Assembly (NCBI GenBank): GCA_020850325.1
Contig: JADZEW010000001.1
Coordinates: 124,001-188,000, forward strand
Direction of reading: 5' to 3'
Length of the DNA stretch: 64,000 bases
Origin: Methanoregulaceae archaeon
GTDB taxonomy: Bacteria; Armatimonadota; Fimbriimonadia; Fimbriimonadales; Fimbriimonadaceae
This document shows, piece by piece, positions 7,980-17,006 of this stretch. A model generated the notes under the pieces. The model was not told the DNA's origin, made no database searches, and saw only the letters and a program-made list of their open reading frames with translations. A program made the translations under genes and the position numbers. Position 1 is the first letter of the stretch. The number at the start of each line of letters is the position of its first letter.

Positions 7980-10033
7980 TCTGGCGGAGGAGTTGCGCGG
8001 GTGTTTTGGGTGGCCTGGATGTTCGAAGCGTGTTGTTTGCCTTCTTCGAATGCCTCTTGCCAATCCGCAGGAAGCTGATTGATGTTGATCGTCTCGCTGG
8101 TGCGGATGTCGGCATCGAGGATCTCCAGTAGCTGGCCGGAGCGGCCCGCCCGAAAGGTGATCGAGCGTTTGACGATCGCGGCGGGGTGTAGCCGCTTTAC
8201 TGCGCGCACGGGCTGGAAGCCCGTGAAGTTCTCCGGCTTCAATCCGAAGTACATGCCGAGCGTTCGTGGGACCAACACCTGAGGAGCGCCGCTCTCGATC
8301 AACAGCAGTGCTCCCTCAGAGTGACGGATTTGTTCTAGAATCACTGGTGTATCCTCGCCCAGGACAAGGGCGAACGGGTCGAGATCTTCCTCCCGGAGTG
8401 GCTCCCGGCGGCTCGAAATCGTCCGGTAGCTCGCTTGCGGAGCTGTGCTCACCCGCACGAACTTCTCGTAGACAGCCCCGAATCGTCGAACAGTCTCGCC
8501 GTGCCGAAGCACCTCGCCCGTCGGAGACTGCGCTCTCCACTGGCTCAACAGCCTGAGCGCCATGACCCGTGCTGGATCGGTGAGTTCCGAGTTGCGTCGA
8601 TACAGGATCGGCCCGAGGAGAAGGTTGTCCATGCTGGCGCTGGTGGTCACCGGCGGTGCGGCCATGGCATACGTCATGTAGTCCTGAAGCTTCGGCCAGC
8701 CGAGAGGCCCCGCTGCCGCGACGAACTTTCGAAGCGCGGCGCGATTCACCCGATATCGGTCGGCGCGCGCAAACATCTTCGGCTTAACGACCAAACTTCC
8801 CTCGCTGATCTTCGCTTCGATGCCGAATCGCGGCAACGACTGCCACACCAATCGGTGGTCTGGCGTTGCTCCACCCATCACATCCGTGAGCGATCCGAAC
8901 GCGTGGTCCGGCACGTAAGCAATCACGTTCAACCGTTCCTTATCGCTCAGACTCAGAAGCCAATCGGAGATGTGGAACGCCGTTGGCTCGCGCTCGATCG
9001 CCTTCCGGACGACAGCCAGATTCTCCTCCGCCAGCCAAGGATCAACATCTGAAATCCAGATTTGCTCGCCAGGTTGCGTCGATGGCAAGTTGTACTTGCC
9101 TGGAGGATTCTGACGGCGAAGCGCCCGCAAGAGCCGAGTGCTCTCCTCAGAAAACACCATCGGACCTGAGGCCAGCGACTCGCTTGACTCGATCGGCACA
9201 GGGGGTAGCGTCAAGTGAAACCGCGCAAGATCGAGCATCAAACCCTCTGCATCGTAGACTCCCAGGGCAACATAAATATCCGCGGTAGCGTTCGGGCGCG
9301 ACAACATCAGCGAGACCCGAACGTTGGGCGGCAAAGGTAGCTTGGCCATTCCCGCGGGCATCGTCACATGGCCGGGTACCTCGACCGCCTTGGCAAACTC
9401 GGAGCGCGTGGCCAAGTAGCGTCGCCAGACCTCAGCGGGAATCGGTGGCAGGGCGAGTTGGCCAGGGCGTGGCACCGACGAGTAAGAAACAAAGCTGTTG
9501 ATCGGAGCCGCGGCTAGGTCCTTGGCCGGTAAACGCTTGAGCGCCCAGTAGATCAGGTCGAGTGCTGGCGACGGCCCGCCCGTGATCATCCTCGACGTGT
9601 TGCCATCTCCGCCTCCAGACTGAAGATCACGCCTCGCCTCGGCAAACGCCTTCAAAAGATCCTCCGGCGACATCCGGGCTGGCAGCGCATCGATCACCGG
9701 CTTCAGCCTCTCCGCGCGGTCTGCGTTTTCGAGGTCAGCGGCTCGCTTCACCCGCACCGCCGTGCGCGTCAGCACCCAGCGGTCGCGCTCCTTCCGCCAC
9801 TCCGCGTCCGTGACTTCGGCGATTCGCTCGAGCAACTCGCCCGCTCGGAGAGACTTCACCGACACGATGATCGGCCAATCCCGCACTTCGCTCGCGGTGA
9901 ATGAGAAGCCCACATCCTTCGACACCTGGGCAAGAACCTCCGAGACCGGAGCGGCGGCCTGGCGCAGCGTCAATGCCTTGTCCAGATCAGGAACCTGAAA
10001 AGCGCACAGCCCAAGCAGTACGGAAAGCATCAT
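7976..10033 (-). CDS. Secreted STN-like domain protein, paralog 2 of 5 (unknown function)
   Basis: A 685-residue protein, the closest relative of paralog 1. The N-terminal hydrophobic signal is followed by an STN-like region (APVSEVLAQVSKDVGFSF, RIAEVTDAEW, RWVLTR), then SYSSVPRPGQLALP, EPTAFHISDWLLSLSD, FARADRYRVNRAALRKFV, and a C-terminal LPADWQEAFEEGKQ. Similarity runs over the whole length, so these are true paralogs rather than proteins sharing one domain. It is the middle gene of a three-gene operon: it overlaps the 147-residue membrane protein (10030-10473) and the hydroxyproline gene by ATGA at both ends. Whether that coupling has functional meaning is unknown. Confidence 0.75.
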   Translation of the reverse strand: MMLSVLLGLCAFQVPDLDKALTLRQAAAPVSEVLAQVSKDVGFSFTASEVRDWPIIVSVKSLRAGELLERIAEVTDAEWRKERDRWVLTRTAVRVKRAADLENADRAERLKPVIDALPARMSPEDLLKAFAEARRDLQSGGGDGNTSRMITGGPSPALDLIYWALKRLPAKDLAAAPINSFVSYSSVPRPGQLALPPIPAEVWRRYLATRSEFAKAVEVPGHVTMPAGMAKLPLPPNVRVSLMLSRPNATADIYVALGVYDAEGLMLDLARFHLTLPPVPIESSESLASGPMVFSEESTRLLRALRRQNPPGKYNLPSTQPGEQIWISDVDPWLAEENLAVVRKAIEREPTAFHISDWLLSLSDKERLNVIAYVPDHAFGSLTDVMGGATPDHRLVWQSLPRFGIEAKISEGSLVVKPKMFARADRYRVNRAALRKFVAAAGPLGWPKLQDYMTYAMAAPPVTTSASMDNLLLGPILYRRNSELTDPARVMALRLLSQWRAQSPTGEVLRHGETVRRFGAVYEKFVRVSTAPQASYRTISSRREPLREEDLDPFALVLGEDTPVILEQIRHSEGALLLIESGAPQVLVPRTLGMYFGLKPENFTGFQPVRAVKRLHPAAIVKRSITFRAGRSGQLLEILDADIRTSETININQLPADWQEAFEEGKQHASNIQATQNTRATPPPE

Positions 10034-10473
10034 CGATTTAAGTCTAACGGATCAGGCATGGATTGCGGGGGCAAATTTGAGGGCGCTTTGCGAGAAATCC
10101 ACCGCTCGCACCCTGCGTCTGGAAGTCCGGGGGTGAACCACAGCTCGTCGCCTTGCCGCTCGTAAACGAAGTTCTGCCACACGGTCGGGTTGCCTTTCGC
10201 GTCGACGGTCGCCATGCGGAAGCCGTCCTTGCCCTTCAGTTCGAACGGGTACTGCGCTTGTTCCTCGCCGCGCATCCAAGTGACGTATCCGTAACCGCTG
10301 ACGTTGATCGCCTCGCGGACTTCGGCCGGGCGGACGCACTCGTAGTATCCCGCCACCGAGCGCATCTGGCGATACATGCCGCATTGGGGGATGAATGCGA
10401 CTGCCATCAGACCTCCCATCGCGACGATCGCAACCCGGTATCCGACCGCCATCTTTCGCTGCTGCTGACTCAT
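10030..10473 (-). CDS. Small membrane-anchored protein of unknown function
   Basis: A 147-residue protein with a short basic N-terminus, one transmembrane or signal segment (residues 12-30, [18 protein letters not shown]), and a soluble extracytoplasmic part that includes a [26 protein letters not shown] stretch split by turns. It contains three Cys (CGM, ECV and GCERW). No family is recognised. GAGAGG lies 6 nt before the ATG. It is the first gene of an operon with STN-like paralog 2, overlapping it by ATGA. It is divergent from rpsB. Confidence 0.6.
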   Translation of the reverse strand: MSQQQRKMAVGYRVAIVAMGGLMAVAFIPQCGMYRQMRSVAGYYECVRPAEVREAINVSGYGYVTWMRGEEQAQYPFELKGKDGFRMATVDAKGNPTVWQNFVYERQGDELWFTPGLPDAGCERWISRKAPSNLPPQSMPDPLDLNR

Positions 10474-10605
10474 TTTGGGCCTCTCATCGGGTACTCTACC
10501 GTTGTATTACGCACGGGTGCGGTTGCGCCAGCCAGGTGCCGAAGCAATTCGGAGGTTCAGGCGCAAAATCTAAGACCGCCCCGGAGGATCAACCTGGAGG
10601 AATAC

Positions 10606-11517
10606 ATGGCACAGCTCAGTATGAAAGAGCTGCTGGAATCGGGTGTGCACTTTGGCCACCAGACCCGGCGGTGGAATCCCAAGATGAAGCGCTATATCTA
10701 TGGCGCCCGCAACGGGATTTATATTCTCGATCTTCACCAAACGATCAAACTGTTTGAAGAGGCGCTCGACTTCGTGAAGAAGATCGCCGAGAACGGTGGA
10801 ACCGTGCTGTTTGTCGGCACGAAGAAGCAAGCCCAATCGGCCGTCAAGGAAGCGGCCCAGCGCAGCGGCCAATACTACATTGCCGAGCGTTGGCTCGGTG
10901 GCACGCTCACCAACTGGAAGACCATTCAGGGCCGCGTTCAGCGCCTGAAGGAACTCGACCGGATGGAGATCGAGGGGTACCTGGAGCGTCTGCCCAAGAA
11001 GGAGAAGCTGAAGAGGCTCGAAGAGCGCGCCCAGCTTTCGCGCTTCCTGGAAGGCATCCGCAACATGCAAGAGATGCCGTCCATCATGTTCGTGGTCGAC
11101 CTGAATAAGGAAGACATCGCCGTGAAGGAGGCCCGCAAGCTCGGCATCCCGATCGTGGCGATCGTCGATACCAACTGCGACCCCGACGTTGTGGACTACG
11201 TGATCCCCGGAAACGACGACGCGATCCGTGCGATCCGTTTGGTCACCGGCAAGATCGCCGAGGCGATCCTCGAGGCCCGTCCGCTGGACGAGTCGCTCAC
11301 TGAGGGCACGATCTCCGAGGGCGAAGTTGTCGAGGATGATGGCCAGGCTGTCACCTTCGGTGCGGTCGAGGAAGAGCTTCTGGCCGCGTTCGGTGACGAG
11401 AAGATCGATACTAAGCCGGCGGTTGTGGTCGAAGAGGCTCCCGTTGCGGAGGCAGCTCCGGTTGCCGTCGAAGAGGAGATCGCGGTAGACCCCGATCTCG
11501 ACGCCGAGGATCAGTAA
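10606..11517 (+). CDS. rpsB: 30S ribosomal protein S2
   Basis: Starts [22 protein letters not shown] at an ATG preceded by TGGAGG at 6-nt spacing. Upstream sequence in the same frame is not part of the gene. It carries the S2 landmarks [29 protein letters not shown], and the C-terminal [23 protein letters not shown]. It is 303 residues, longer than the common ~230-260, because of an acidic tail rich in Glu and Val after the last conserved block. It is followed 7 nt later by tsf, the classical rpsB-tsf pair. Confidence 0.97.
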   Translation: MAQLSMKELLESGVHFGHQTRRWNPKMKRYIYGARNGIYILDLHQTIKLFEEALDFVKKIAENGGTVLFVGTKKQAQSAVKEAAQRSGQYYIAERWLGGTLTNWKTIQGRVQRLKELDRMEIEGYLERLPKKEKLKRLEERAQLSRFLEGIRNMQEMPSIMFVVDLNKEDIAVKEARKLGIPIVAIVDTNCDPDVVDYVIPGNDDAIRAIRLVTGKIAEAILEARPLDESLTEGTISEGEVVEDDGQAVTFGAVEEELLAAFGDEKIDTKPAVVVEEAPVAEAAPVAVEEEIAVDPDLDAEDQ

Positions 11518-11524
11518 ACGAGTT

Positions 11525-12328
11525 ATGGCTAACTACACTGCAGCTGATGTTAAGCGATTGCGCGAAGAGACCGATGCTCCCATGATGGAGTGTAAGGCCG
11601 CGCTCGACGAAGCAGACGGCGATTTCGAAAAGGCGAAGGCCATTCTCCGCGAGAAGGGCAAGGTCGCCGCTGGAAAGCGCGCTGGTCGAGCTACCTCGGC
11701 GGGAGTGGTCGCATTCGCATCCAACGCGGACTCGTCCGTGGTCGGTGCGGTGATGCTCGAATGCGAGACCGACTTCGTCGCTCGCAACGAGGACTTCATC
11801 GCGCTCGCCCAACAAATGGCCGAGAAGGTTCGCGATGGCAGCACGGCCGACGATCTGAAGCACCTCGCCGAAGATGCGGTCGCCAAGATCCGCGAGAACA
11901 TCCAGGTCGCCAAGGCGATCCGGCTCGAGGGTCCGTCCATCGCCACTTATGTGCATCACGACCGAACCAAGGGTACGGCCATCGTGCTGGAAGGCGACAT
12001 CTCAGACGCCGAAGCGGTTCGCAAGGTTGCGGTTCACGCCGCCGCCTTCCCGCCGGAAGTGATCAACAAGGAAGAGCTGAGCCAGGAGAAGCTGGACGCT
12101 GAAATCGAGATTGAAACGCAGCGCGCGATGAACGAGGGTAAGCCCGAGAACATCGCCCGCAACATCGCCCAAGGTCGCGTGAACAAGGAGTTCATCAAGA
12201 CTGCGGTACTGATGGAGCAGCCGTTCTATCTCGACCCGTCGAAGACGGTCGGCCAGTATATGGGCGAAGTCGCGAAGGGCGTGAAGATTACGCAGTTCGT
12301 GAACTTCATCGTCGGCTCGGGTTCGTAG
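11525..12328 (+). CDS. tsf: Translation elongation factor Ts
   Basis: A 267-residue protein with an N-terminal UBA-like domain (AADVKRLREETDAPMMECKAALDEADGD), the TDFVARN nucleotide-exchange motif (ECETDFVARNEDF), and two core subdomains ending with a C-terminal module (QPFYLDPSKTVGQYM). It catalyses GDP release from EF-Tu. It is co-transcribed with rpsB and followed by a strong intrinsic terminator at 12349. Confidence 0.97.
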   Translation: MANYTAADVKRLREETDAPMMECKAALDEADGDFEKAKAILREKGKVAAGKRAGRATSAGVVAFASNADSSVVGAVMLECETDFVARNEDFIALAQQMAEKVRDGSTADDLKHLAEDAVAKIRENIQVAKAIRLEGPSIATYVHHDRTKGTAIVLEGDISDAEAVRKVAVHAAAFPPEVINKEELSQEKLDAEIEIETQRAMNEGKPENIARNIAQGRVNKEFIKTAVLMEQPFYLDPSKTVGQYMGEVAKGVKITQFVNFIVGSGS

Positions 12329-12348
12329 AGCTCGGCCGTCTCGTATAG

Positions 12349-12387
12349 AGCCCCGGTGCCCAAATGGGCACCGGGGCTTTCTTGTTT
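12349..12387 (+). terminator. Intrinsic terminator of rpsB-tsf
   Basis: A perfect 13-bp stem, AGCCCCGGTGCCC with AAAT loop and GGGCACCGGGGCT, is followed by TTCTTGTTT. Confidence 0.9.
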
Positions 12388-12658
12388 GTCGCCTTGGGCT
12401 CGAAACCCCGACTTCACAGTGGCCCCATGCCAGCACGGCAATCAGCTGCGTGAAGAGCATGTAGGCGCAGGTTTCGAGTCCCGAGTAGAGACGAGGGATG
12501 AGGCCCTGCGCGACCTGTGCCGCGTGAACATCCCTTTTCCTTGAACCTGCCGTATCCTTAAGTTAGACAATCTTTCCTTGTTTTTGACCGCTAAGGGGGG
12601 CGAAACTGGAGACTCCTCATGGCGGGGTGATGAGGGGGGAGGCCCCGCCCACCAGGAT
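12388..12658. other. Intergenic region without a convincing gene
   Basis: No open reading frame with coding character was found. Two features stand out: a 9-bp inverted repeat CTCGAAACC (12399-12407) / GGTTTCGAG (12470-12478) enclosing 62 nt, and a GGCGGGG...CCCCGCC hairpin at about 12621-12650 just past the stop of the rhamnosidase gene, which may end that transcript although no T-run follows. A structured RNA is possible but not supported further. Confidence 0.4.
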
Positions 12659-15409
12659 CTACTTCTTCATTTCGAGGCTCAAGCGGTATGTGCCCTTCTT
12701 GGCAAACTCTTGGCCGCCGCACTGCACCTTCATGCCGTCGGGCATCGTGAACTCCACGTCGACGCGATCCCCGCTCCGCCTCCAACTGACTTCGACCCGC
12801 CCGCGCGGAGTGTCCAGGTGTCCTTGCGCCGAGGCAATCTCGCCTGGCTGGGGATCAATGTGCACCTCGGCCCAACCGGTACCACCTGCCGCTTGCCGGA
12901 TTCCCAGCACATAGCCGTAGTACCACTCCATTGCGTGACCCAACATGCAGTGGTTCAGTGAGTTGCTACCGACCGTGATAGCGTCCCACGTTTCCGGCAG
13001 CGACGTTAGCCCCTTGGCAATGATGCCGCCGTAGCTTCCAACTCCAGTGCGAGAGTACACCTTGTGCAGCACGTCGGACCTGCCCGCCTCAGCGAGCGCC
13101 CGGATGAAGTAGAGATGGCCGACATCACCGCTCGTCTGTTGGTAGTTCCTATCCTCGAGTTCATCGAAGATCTTTTGAAGGACTGCCGACCGATCTTCGG
13201 CGGGAACGAGGTCCGCATACAGCGCCATCGCGCTTCCGGTTTGCACGCTGCCGGTGTTTGCAAAGGTCTTCGTGGCCGGGTTGTAAAACTCCTTCAGGAA
13301 CGCTTCTTTGATCCTGGTGTGAAGCCCCCGATAACGCTCGGCTGTCGTTCGATCGCCTAACACGTCGGCGGCATCGGCTACTGCCCGTGCGCATTGAGCA
13401 AAGGTGGCGGTCGCCGTCAGCCGGGTGTCGGTGTATCGGCTCGGACCCGGCGACTTACCGTGGCCGTAGTCGTACCAGTCACCGAGCGAACCGTGGGCGA
13501 TCAGGTCCTTCGAGGTTGCCTCCAAGTGATCGACAAACGCTCGCATCATCGGCAAGTTCTCCGTGAGGAACTGCCGGTCGCCGTACCACTGATACGCCTG
13601 CCAAGGCAGGAGCACACTCGCGGCCCCCCACTCCACGGTCCACGCGTACATGTCGTCTACCGGACGCATCAGATACCGGGGGGCGACCGTCAGAACCCGT
13701 CCGCTCGAAAGCTGGGAGTCGCGCAAGTCGCGGCAGATCTTGTGGAACCAAGCCTCGCAATCATAGCGATACGCGAAAGAATTCGCGAGCAAATGTACAC
13801 ATTCAAGCCAGCCCAGCTTCTCGCGGTGCGGACAATCGGTCAGCACGAACGACATGTTCGAGCGCATCGCCCAGTCAATTAAATCCACCGTCTGATTGGC
13901 GAGGGGCGACGACGTTTTGAACGAACTGGCGATCGGGTTAGCGGTTCGGACGTGGACGAGTTCGAGCGATTCGATCACCGGTAGCCCGTCGGGGTTGGGT
14001 TTACCCGCTGGCACCGCTCCCTGAACCCCCACAAACTGCCCACCGTGGTAAAAGAACAGGTTCTCGTAGCTCTCAACGCCGCCTCCCGCCAGCGTGTAGC
14101 TGGTGAGGGCCACCGAGTTCCACAAGTTCAGTTGCTCGACGTCACCGTCGTCCTCGATGACCTCGGAAAGCTTGAAGTGGACCGTAGAACCTCGCGGACC
14201 ACGCACGCGAAATCGCAAGATTGCCGAGCAGTTCTGCGCGAACTTGTAGCTCCATCCACCCTTGCTCGCCGGTATGACTTCGAGAGGTCGAAACACCTCG
14301 TGGACTTCTAGCCCGGGCCAGCTCTGCGGGACAACCTTTGCCTTTAAGGCGGGGACGATCTTGGGCGACTGCCAAGCCGTCGCGTCAAAGGCAGGCTCCA
14401 TCCAGCCGCTCGGAACCAGGCGGGCATCGAACTCCTCGCCGGCAAAAATGTGCGAAAGCGTGACCGGTCCTTCTGTCCAACGCCATGAGGCATCGGTTTG
14501 TACAAAACCGCGAACCCAAAGCCGGACCGGCTCACCCTCGCTGTAGTCGGGCATCGCGTCGCCCTTGCTCCACCTTCCGGGCGGCGGTTGGCTCACGCGA
14601 TAGAAGCTGTTGCCGATCATGACGGCCAATACGTTGCGACCCTTGACCAGGTGAGGTGCCAAGTCGAACGACTGTGAGTAAAGCGTCTTGTCGTATTGCG
14701 ACCACGCTTGGTTGATCGCCGCTCGACCCAGCCGCTTGCCGTTCAAGTAGATCTGATAGTGTCCGAGCCCGACCACCTCAATCTTCGCCTGCGCGGGAAG
14801 ATCCTCGACCGAGAACTCTTTGCGAAAGATTGGGGAGACGCTGGCCCTAAAGGCGAGATTCCACGGGGCGATCGTGGCCTTGCCGAGCACCGCCACGCTT
14901 CCACCCTCGACCGACCACCGCCGGTCGGTTACCAGCGGATCTCGGCCTTCCAACTCGAGGCAAGCGAGCACGCCACCCGGATTCATCGATCCCGGCGGAA
15001 GCGTCCCGTTCGTGGCGATGATGCGCACGTCGTTGTTCCCCACCACCAGTTGGTCAGTGAGTTCGACCGTCGTGATGTTCGACCACTCAGAACTGCTTCC
15101 GACCTCCCGGCCATTCACCAAGACCCGCGCCGAGTTGTCGGCGGTAAAGCGCAGCTTTGCCGGCACCGGCGCATCGAGACGAAACGAGCGCGCAAAAGTG
15201 AAAGTCCCGGGCACGCCGTTGGCCGCAGTCGGGACTGGCTCGCCGGGGCGCTGCACCCAAATCCACTCCGCGGAGTCCATCGGGTCGGCGGCAACGGGGA
15301 CGGAAAGCCAGGCTTGGGCATGGATCGAGGACATGAGGGCGACTCCAACGAGACTCGCTGCCCACCGAGCGATCGGGGCACGCAACATGTCGCGAGCATA
15401 GCCGCTCAT
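12659..15409 (-). CDS. Secreted alpha-L-rhamnosidase, glycoside hydrolase family 78
   Basis: A 916-residue protein. An N-terminal signal peptide (cleavage near SSIHAQA) is followed by two beta-sandwich carbohydrate-binding-like domains, the (alpha/alpha)6 catalytic domain, and a C-terminal beta domain. The GH78 acidic motif is TDCPHREKLGWLE, followed by EWGAA, GDWYDYG and LPETWDAI with a NHCMLGHAMEWYY helix. It cleaves terminal alpha-L-rhamnose from glycosides or polysaccharides outside the cytoplasm. The ATG at 15409 is chosen because GAGGAA precedes it; an ATG at 15448 would add 13 residues. It stands alone, with no rhamnose catabolic genes nearby. Confidence 0.88.
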   Translation of the reverse strand: MSGYARDMLRAPIARWAASLVGVALMSSIHAQAWLSVPVAADPMDSAEWIWVQRPGEPVPTAANGVPGTFTFARSFRLDAPVPAKLRFTADNSARVLVNGREVGSSSEWSNITTVELTDQLVVGNNDVRIIATNGTLPPGSMNPGGVLACLELEGRDPLVTDRRWSVEGGSVAVLGKATIAPWNLAFRASVSPIFRKEFSVEDLPAQAKIEVVGLGHYQIYLNGKRLGRAAINQAWSQYDKTLYSQSFDLAPHLVKGRNVLAVMIGNSFYRVSQPPPGRWSKGDAMPDYSEGEPVRLWVRGFVQTDASWRWTEGPVTLSHIFAGEEFDARLVPSGWMEPAFDATAWQSPKIVPALKAKVVPQSWPGLEVHEVFRPLEVIPASKGGWSYKFAQNCSAILRFRVRGPRGSTVHFKLSEVIEDDGDVEQLNLWNSVALTSYTLAGGGVESYENLFFYHGGQFVGVQGAVPAGKPNPDGLPVIESLELVHVRTANPIASSFKTSSPLANQTVDLIDWAMRSNMSFVLTDCPHREKLGWLECVHLLANSFAYRYDCEAWFHKICRDLRDSQLSSGRVLTVAPRYLMRPVDDMYAWTVEWGAASVLLPWQAYQWYGDRQFLTENLPMMRAFVDHLEATSKDLIAHGSLGDWYDYGHGKSPGPSRYTDTRLTATATFAQCARAVADAADVLGDRTTAERYRGLHTRIKEAFLKEFYNPATKTFANTGSVQTGSAMALYADLVPAEDRSAVLQKIFDELEDRNYQQTSGDVGHLYFIRALAEAGRSDVLHKVYSRTGVGSYGGIIAKGLTSLPETWDAITVGSNSLNHCMLGHAMEWYYGYVLGIRQAAGGTGWAEVHIDPQPGEIASAQGHLDTPRGRVEVSWRRSGDRVDVEFTMPDGMKVQCGGQEFAKKGTYRLSLEMKK

Positions 15410-15461
15410 GGTTCCTCGCCGCTGGGATGCGGACCTGTGAAATTCCACGTAGAATAGGCAC

Positions 15462-16952
15462 GTGTCCGAACAGCGTCGCGGCCCTGATTACGTTCCCGCT
15501 CGAATGATCGAGAGGAAGAGAGCACGAGCGCGGCGATACTCCTGGCTGCTGGTCCCTATCGTCGGGGTTGGCCTCGCCTACGTGGTTGTCTCCTCTATTC
15601 AAAACCAGCAGGAAAGCGAAGCGCAGTTCCGCTCATTGCGGCGGTCGTTGCGTGGCCCCGGCGAGTTCCACTCGGTTGAGTATCGCGTCAACGGCGAACA
15701 AGAGACCGTGCTGCGAGAGGATTGGGTGGGCACGGACCGACGGCGGATCGAGTACTTCGACGGCCAGTTCATCATCTACCATTTCAGTCTCGATGGCAAG
15801 AGCGAGGACATGGTTCACGAGCCAGGGGCGGGAGTCGTTCGTCGCCACCACGGGGCGGTGCTACTGCAAAACGCCATCGAACGGCTCGCGAATGAGATGA
15901 GCGATCGAAACATGCGAGCGTCTCGAGGTCCGGGCGGAAGGCTCGTTCTTGAGACGTCGCTTCGTAAGCACGTGGTCGAAGTCGACGAGGAATCTGGCCG
16001 CCCCACGGCCTGGCAGACATCGTATTTCACCGATGAAGGCGAGAAACCGCTCTCACGGACGGTTATCAGCTACGGTGGCGTCGACCGAACCAAGCTGGAC
16101 TACGATGCCATTGTGAAGCGCACGAAGCCGGTCGATGTCCGTGACCTCCAAGACGCTAACCGGATACCGAAGAGTTCCGTTGCCACGATCGGAGGTAACC
16201 CGAAGCCGTTCCTGTTGGCGAGCCTCGACGTCAACCAATCCGGGGATATCTTCTATATCTATCGATCTCCCTACGAGAGGCCATTCATCGAGGTGACGGC
16301 CGACGGTGGGGTCTACTCGCGGATGGACGTGACCACCGCAACTCCCGATGTCTACGGCTATTCGGGCGAGCAGCTCGCGATCCGGGTTCAAGATGCCCCC
16401 GTACGATGGCCCTTAACGGTTAAGGTCACCGTCCGAGCGGACGCCCGGTACGTCGAGGGGATGACGACGGGCCAAGTGCTGGGAACCTACACGCGCACCT
16501 TCGAGCGGCCAACCTGCTTCATGGCCCCGGTGCAGTGGTTTGGTGAGCCCGCCGCGGACGGCCCCCTCTACGACTACCTTCGCACCCGACATTACCGACT
16601 CGCCCTCATCTATCAAAACATGATGCGGGCGCCGGATGGCCGCATGGTCGACACCATTTCAGGGGGACTCTCGACGATGGAGGATACGCCCAACCTACGC
16701 AAGGACCCCGCCGACTTGCGGGTCGCGCTCGAACACGCACGCGAGACCCTTCGCGTGCGGACTGAGTATGACGCTGGCCGCATTTCCGTATGGCGGATCT
16801 ACATCCTGATCGCGGAAATCCACATGGCACTCGATCAACGCGACCTCGCAAGCCGAGCGATCTCGTTTGCTCGACGCCTTTCCCGCGAGACTCGCGGCAA
16901 CGGATTCCCATCAGGGGAGGTCGAGCGCGCCGCCAAACTGATGGGCCTTTGA
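15462..16952 (+). CDS. Membrane-anchored protein of unknown function, tandem paralog A
   Basis: A 496-residue protein with a basic cytoplasmic N-terminus (RGPDYVPARMIERKRARARR), one transmembrane helix at about residues 28-46, and a large extracytoplasmic part. The middle contains repeated beta-like segments (FHSVEYRVNGEQETVLREDW, RRRIEYFDGQFIIYHFS). The C-terminal ~130 residues look helical (YDYLRTRHYRLALIYQNMMR, LRKDPADLRVALEHARETLRVR). It is similar end to end to the next gene. The start is GTG; TAGAAT (15450-15455) is only 6 nt upstream, so the transcript is probably leaderless. I know no family for it. Confidence 0.65.
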   Translation: MSEQRRGPDYVPARMIERKRARARRYSWLLVPIVGVGLAYVVVSSIQNQQESEAQFRSLRRSLRGPGEFHSVEYRVNGEQETVLREDWVGTDRRRIEYFDGQFIIYHFSLDGKSEDMVHEPGAGVVRRHHGAVLLQNAIERLANEMSDRNMRASRGPGGRLVLETSLRKHVVEVDEESGRPTAWQTSYFTDEGEKPLSRTVISYGGVDRTKLDYDAIVKRTKPVDVRDLQDANRIPKSSVATIGGNPKPFLLASLDVNQSGDIFYIYRSPYERPFIEVTADGGVYSRMDVTTATPDVYGYSGEQLAIRVQDAPVRWPLTVKVTVRADARYVEGMTTGQVLGTYTRTFERPTCFMAPVQWFGEPAADGPLYDYLRTRHYRLALIYQNMMRAPDGRMVDTISGGLSTMEDTPNLRKDPADLRVALEHARETLRVRTEYDAGRISVWRIYILIAEIHMALDQRDLASRAISFARRLSRETRGNGFPSGEVERAAKLMGL

Positions 16953-17006
16953 AATCCGTGACTGGAACTTGCCTTCGGGCATCGCATTCCTCGTAAAGTA
17001 ATCAGC

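Noticed and set aside
12397-12480. tRNA-like look of GGTTTCGAGTC with an inverted-repeat partner
   Set aside because: The stem spacing does not allow acceptor, D and anticodon arms; no CCA-compatible acceptor stem. Left as an inverted repeat only.
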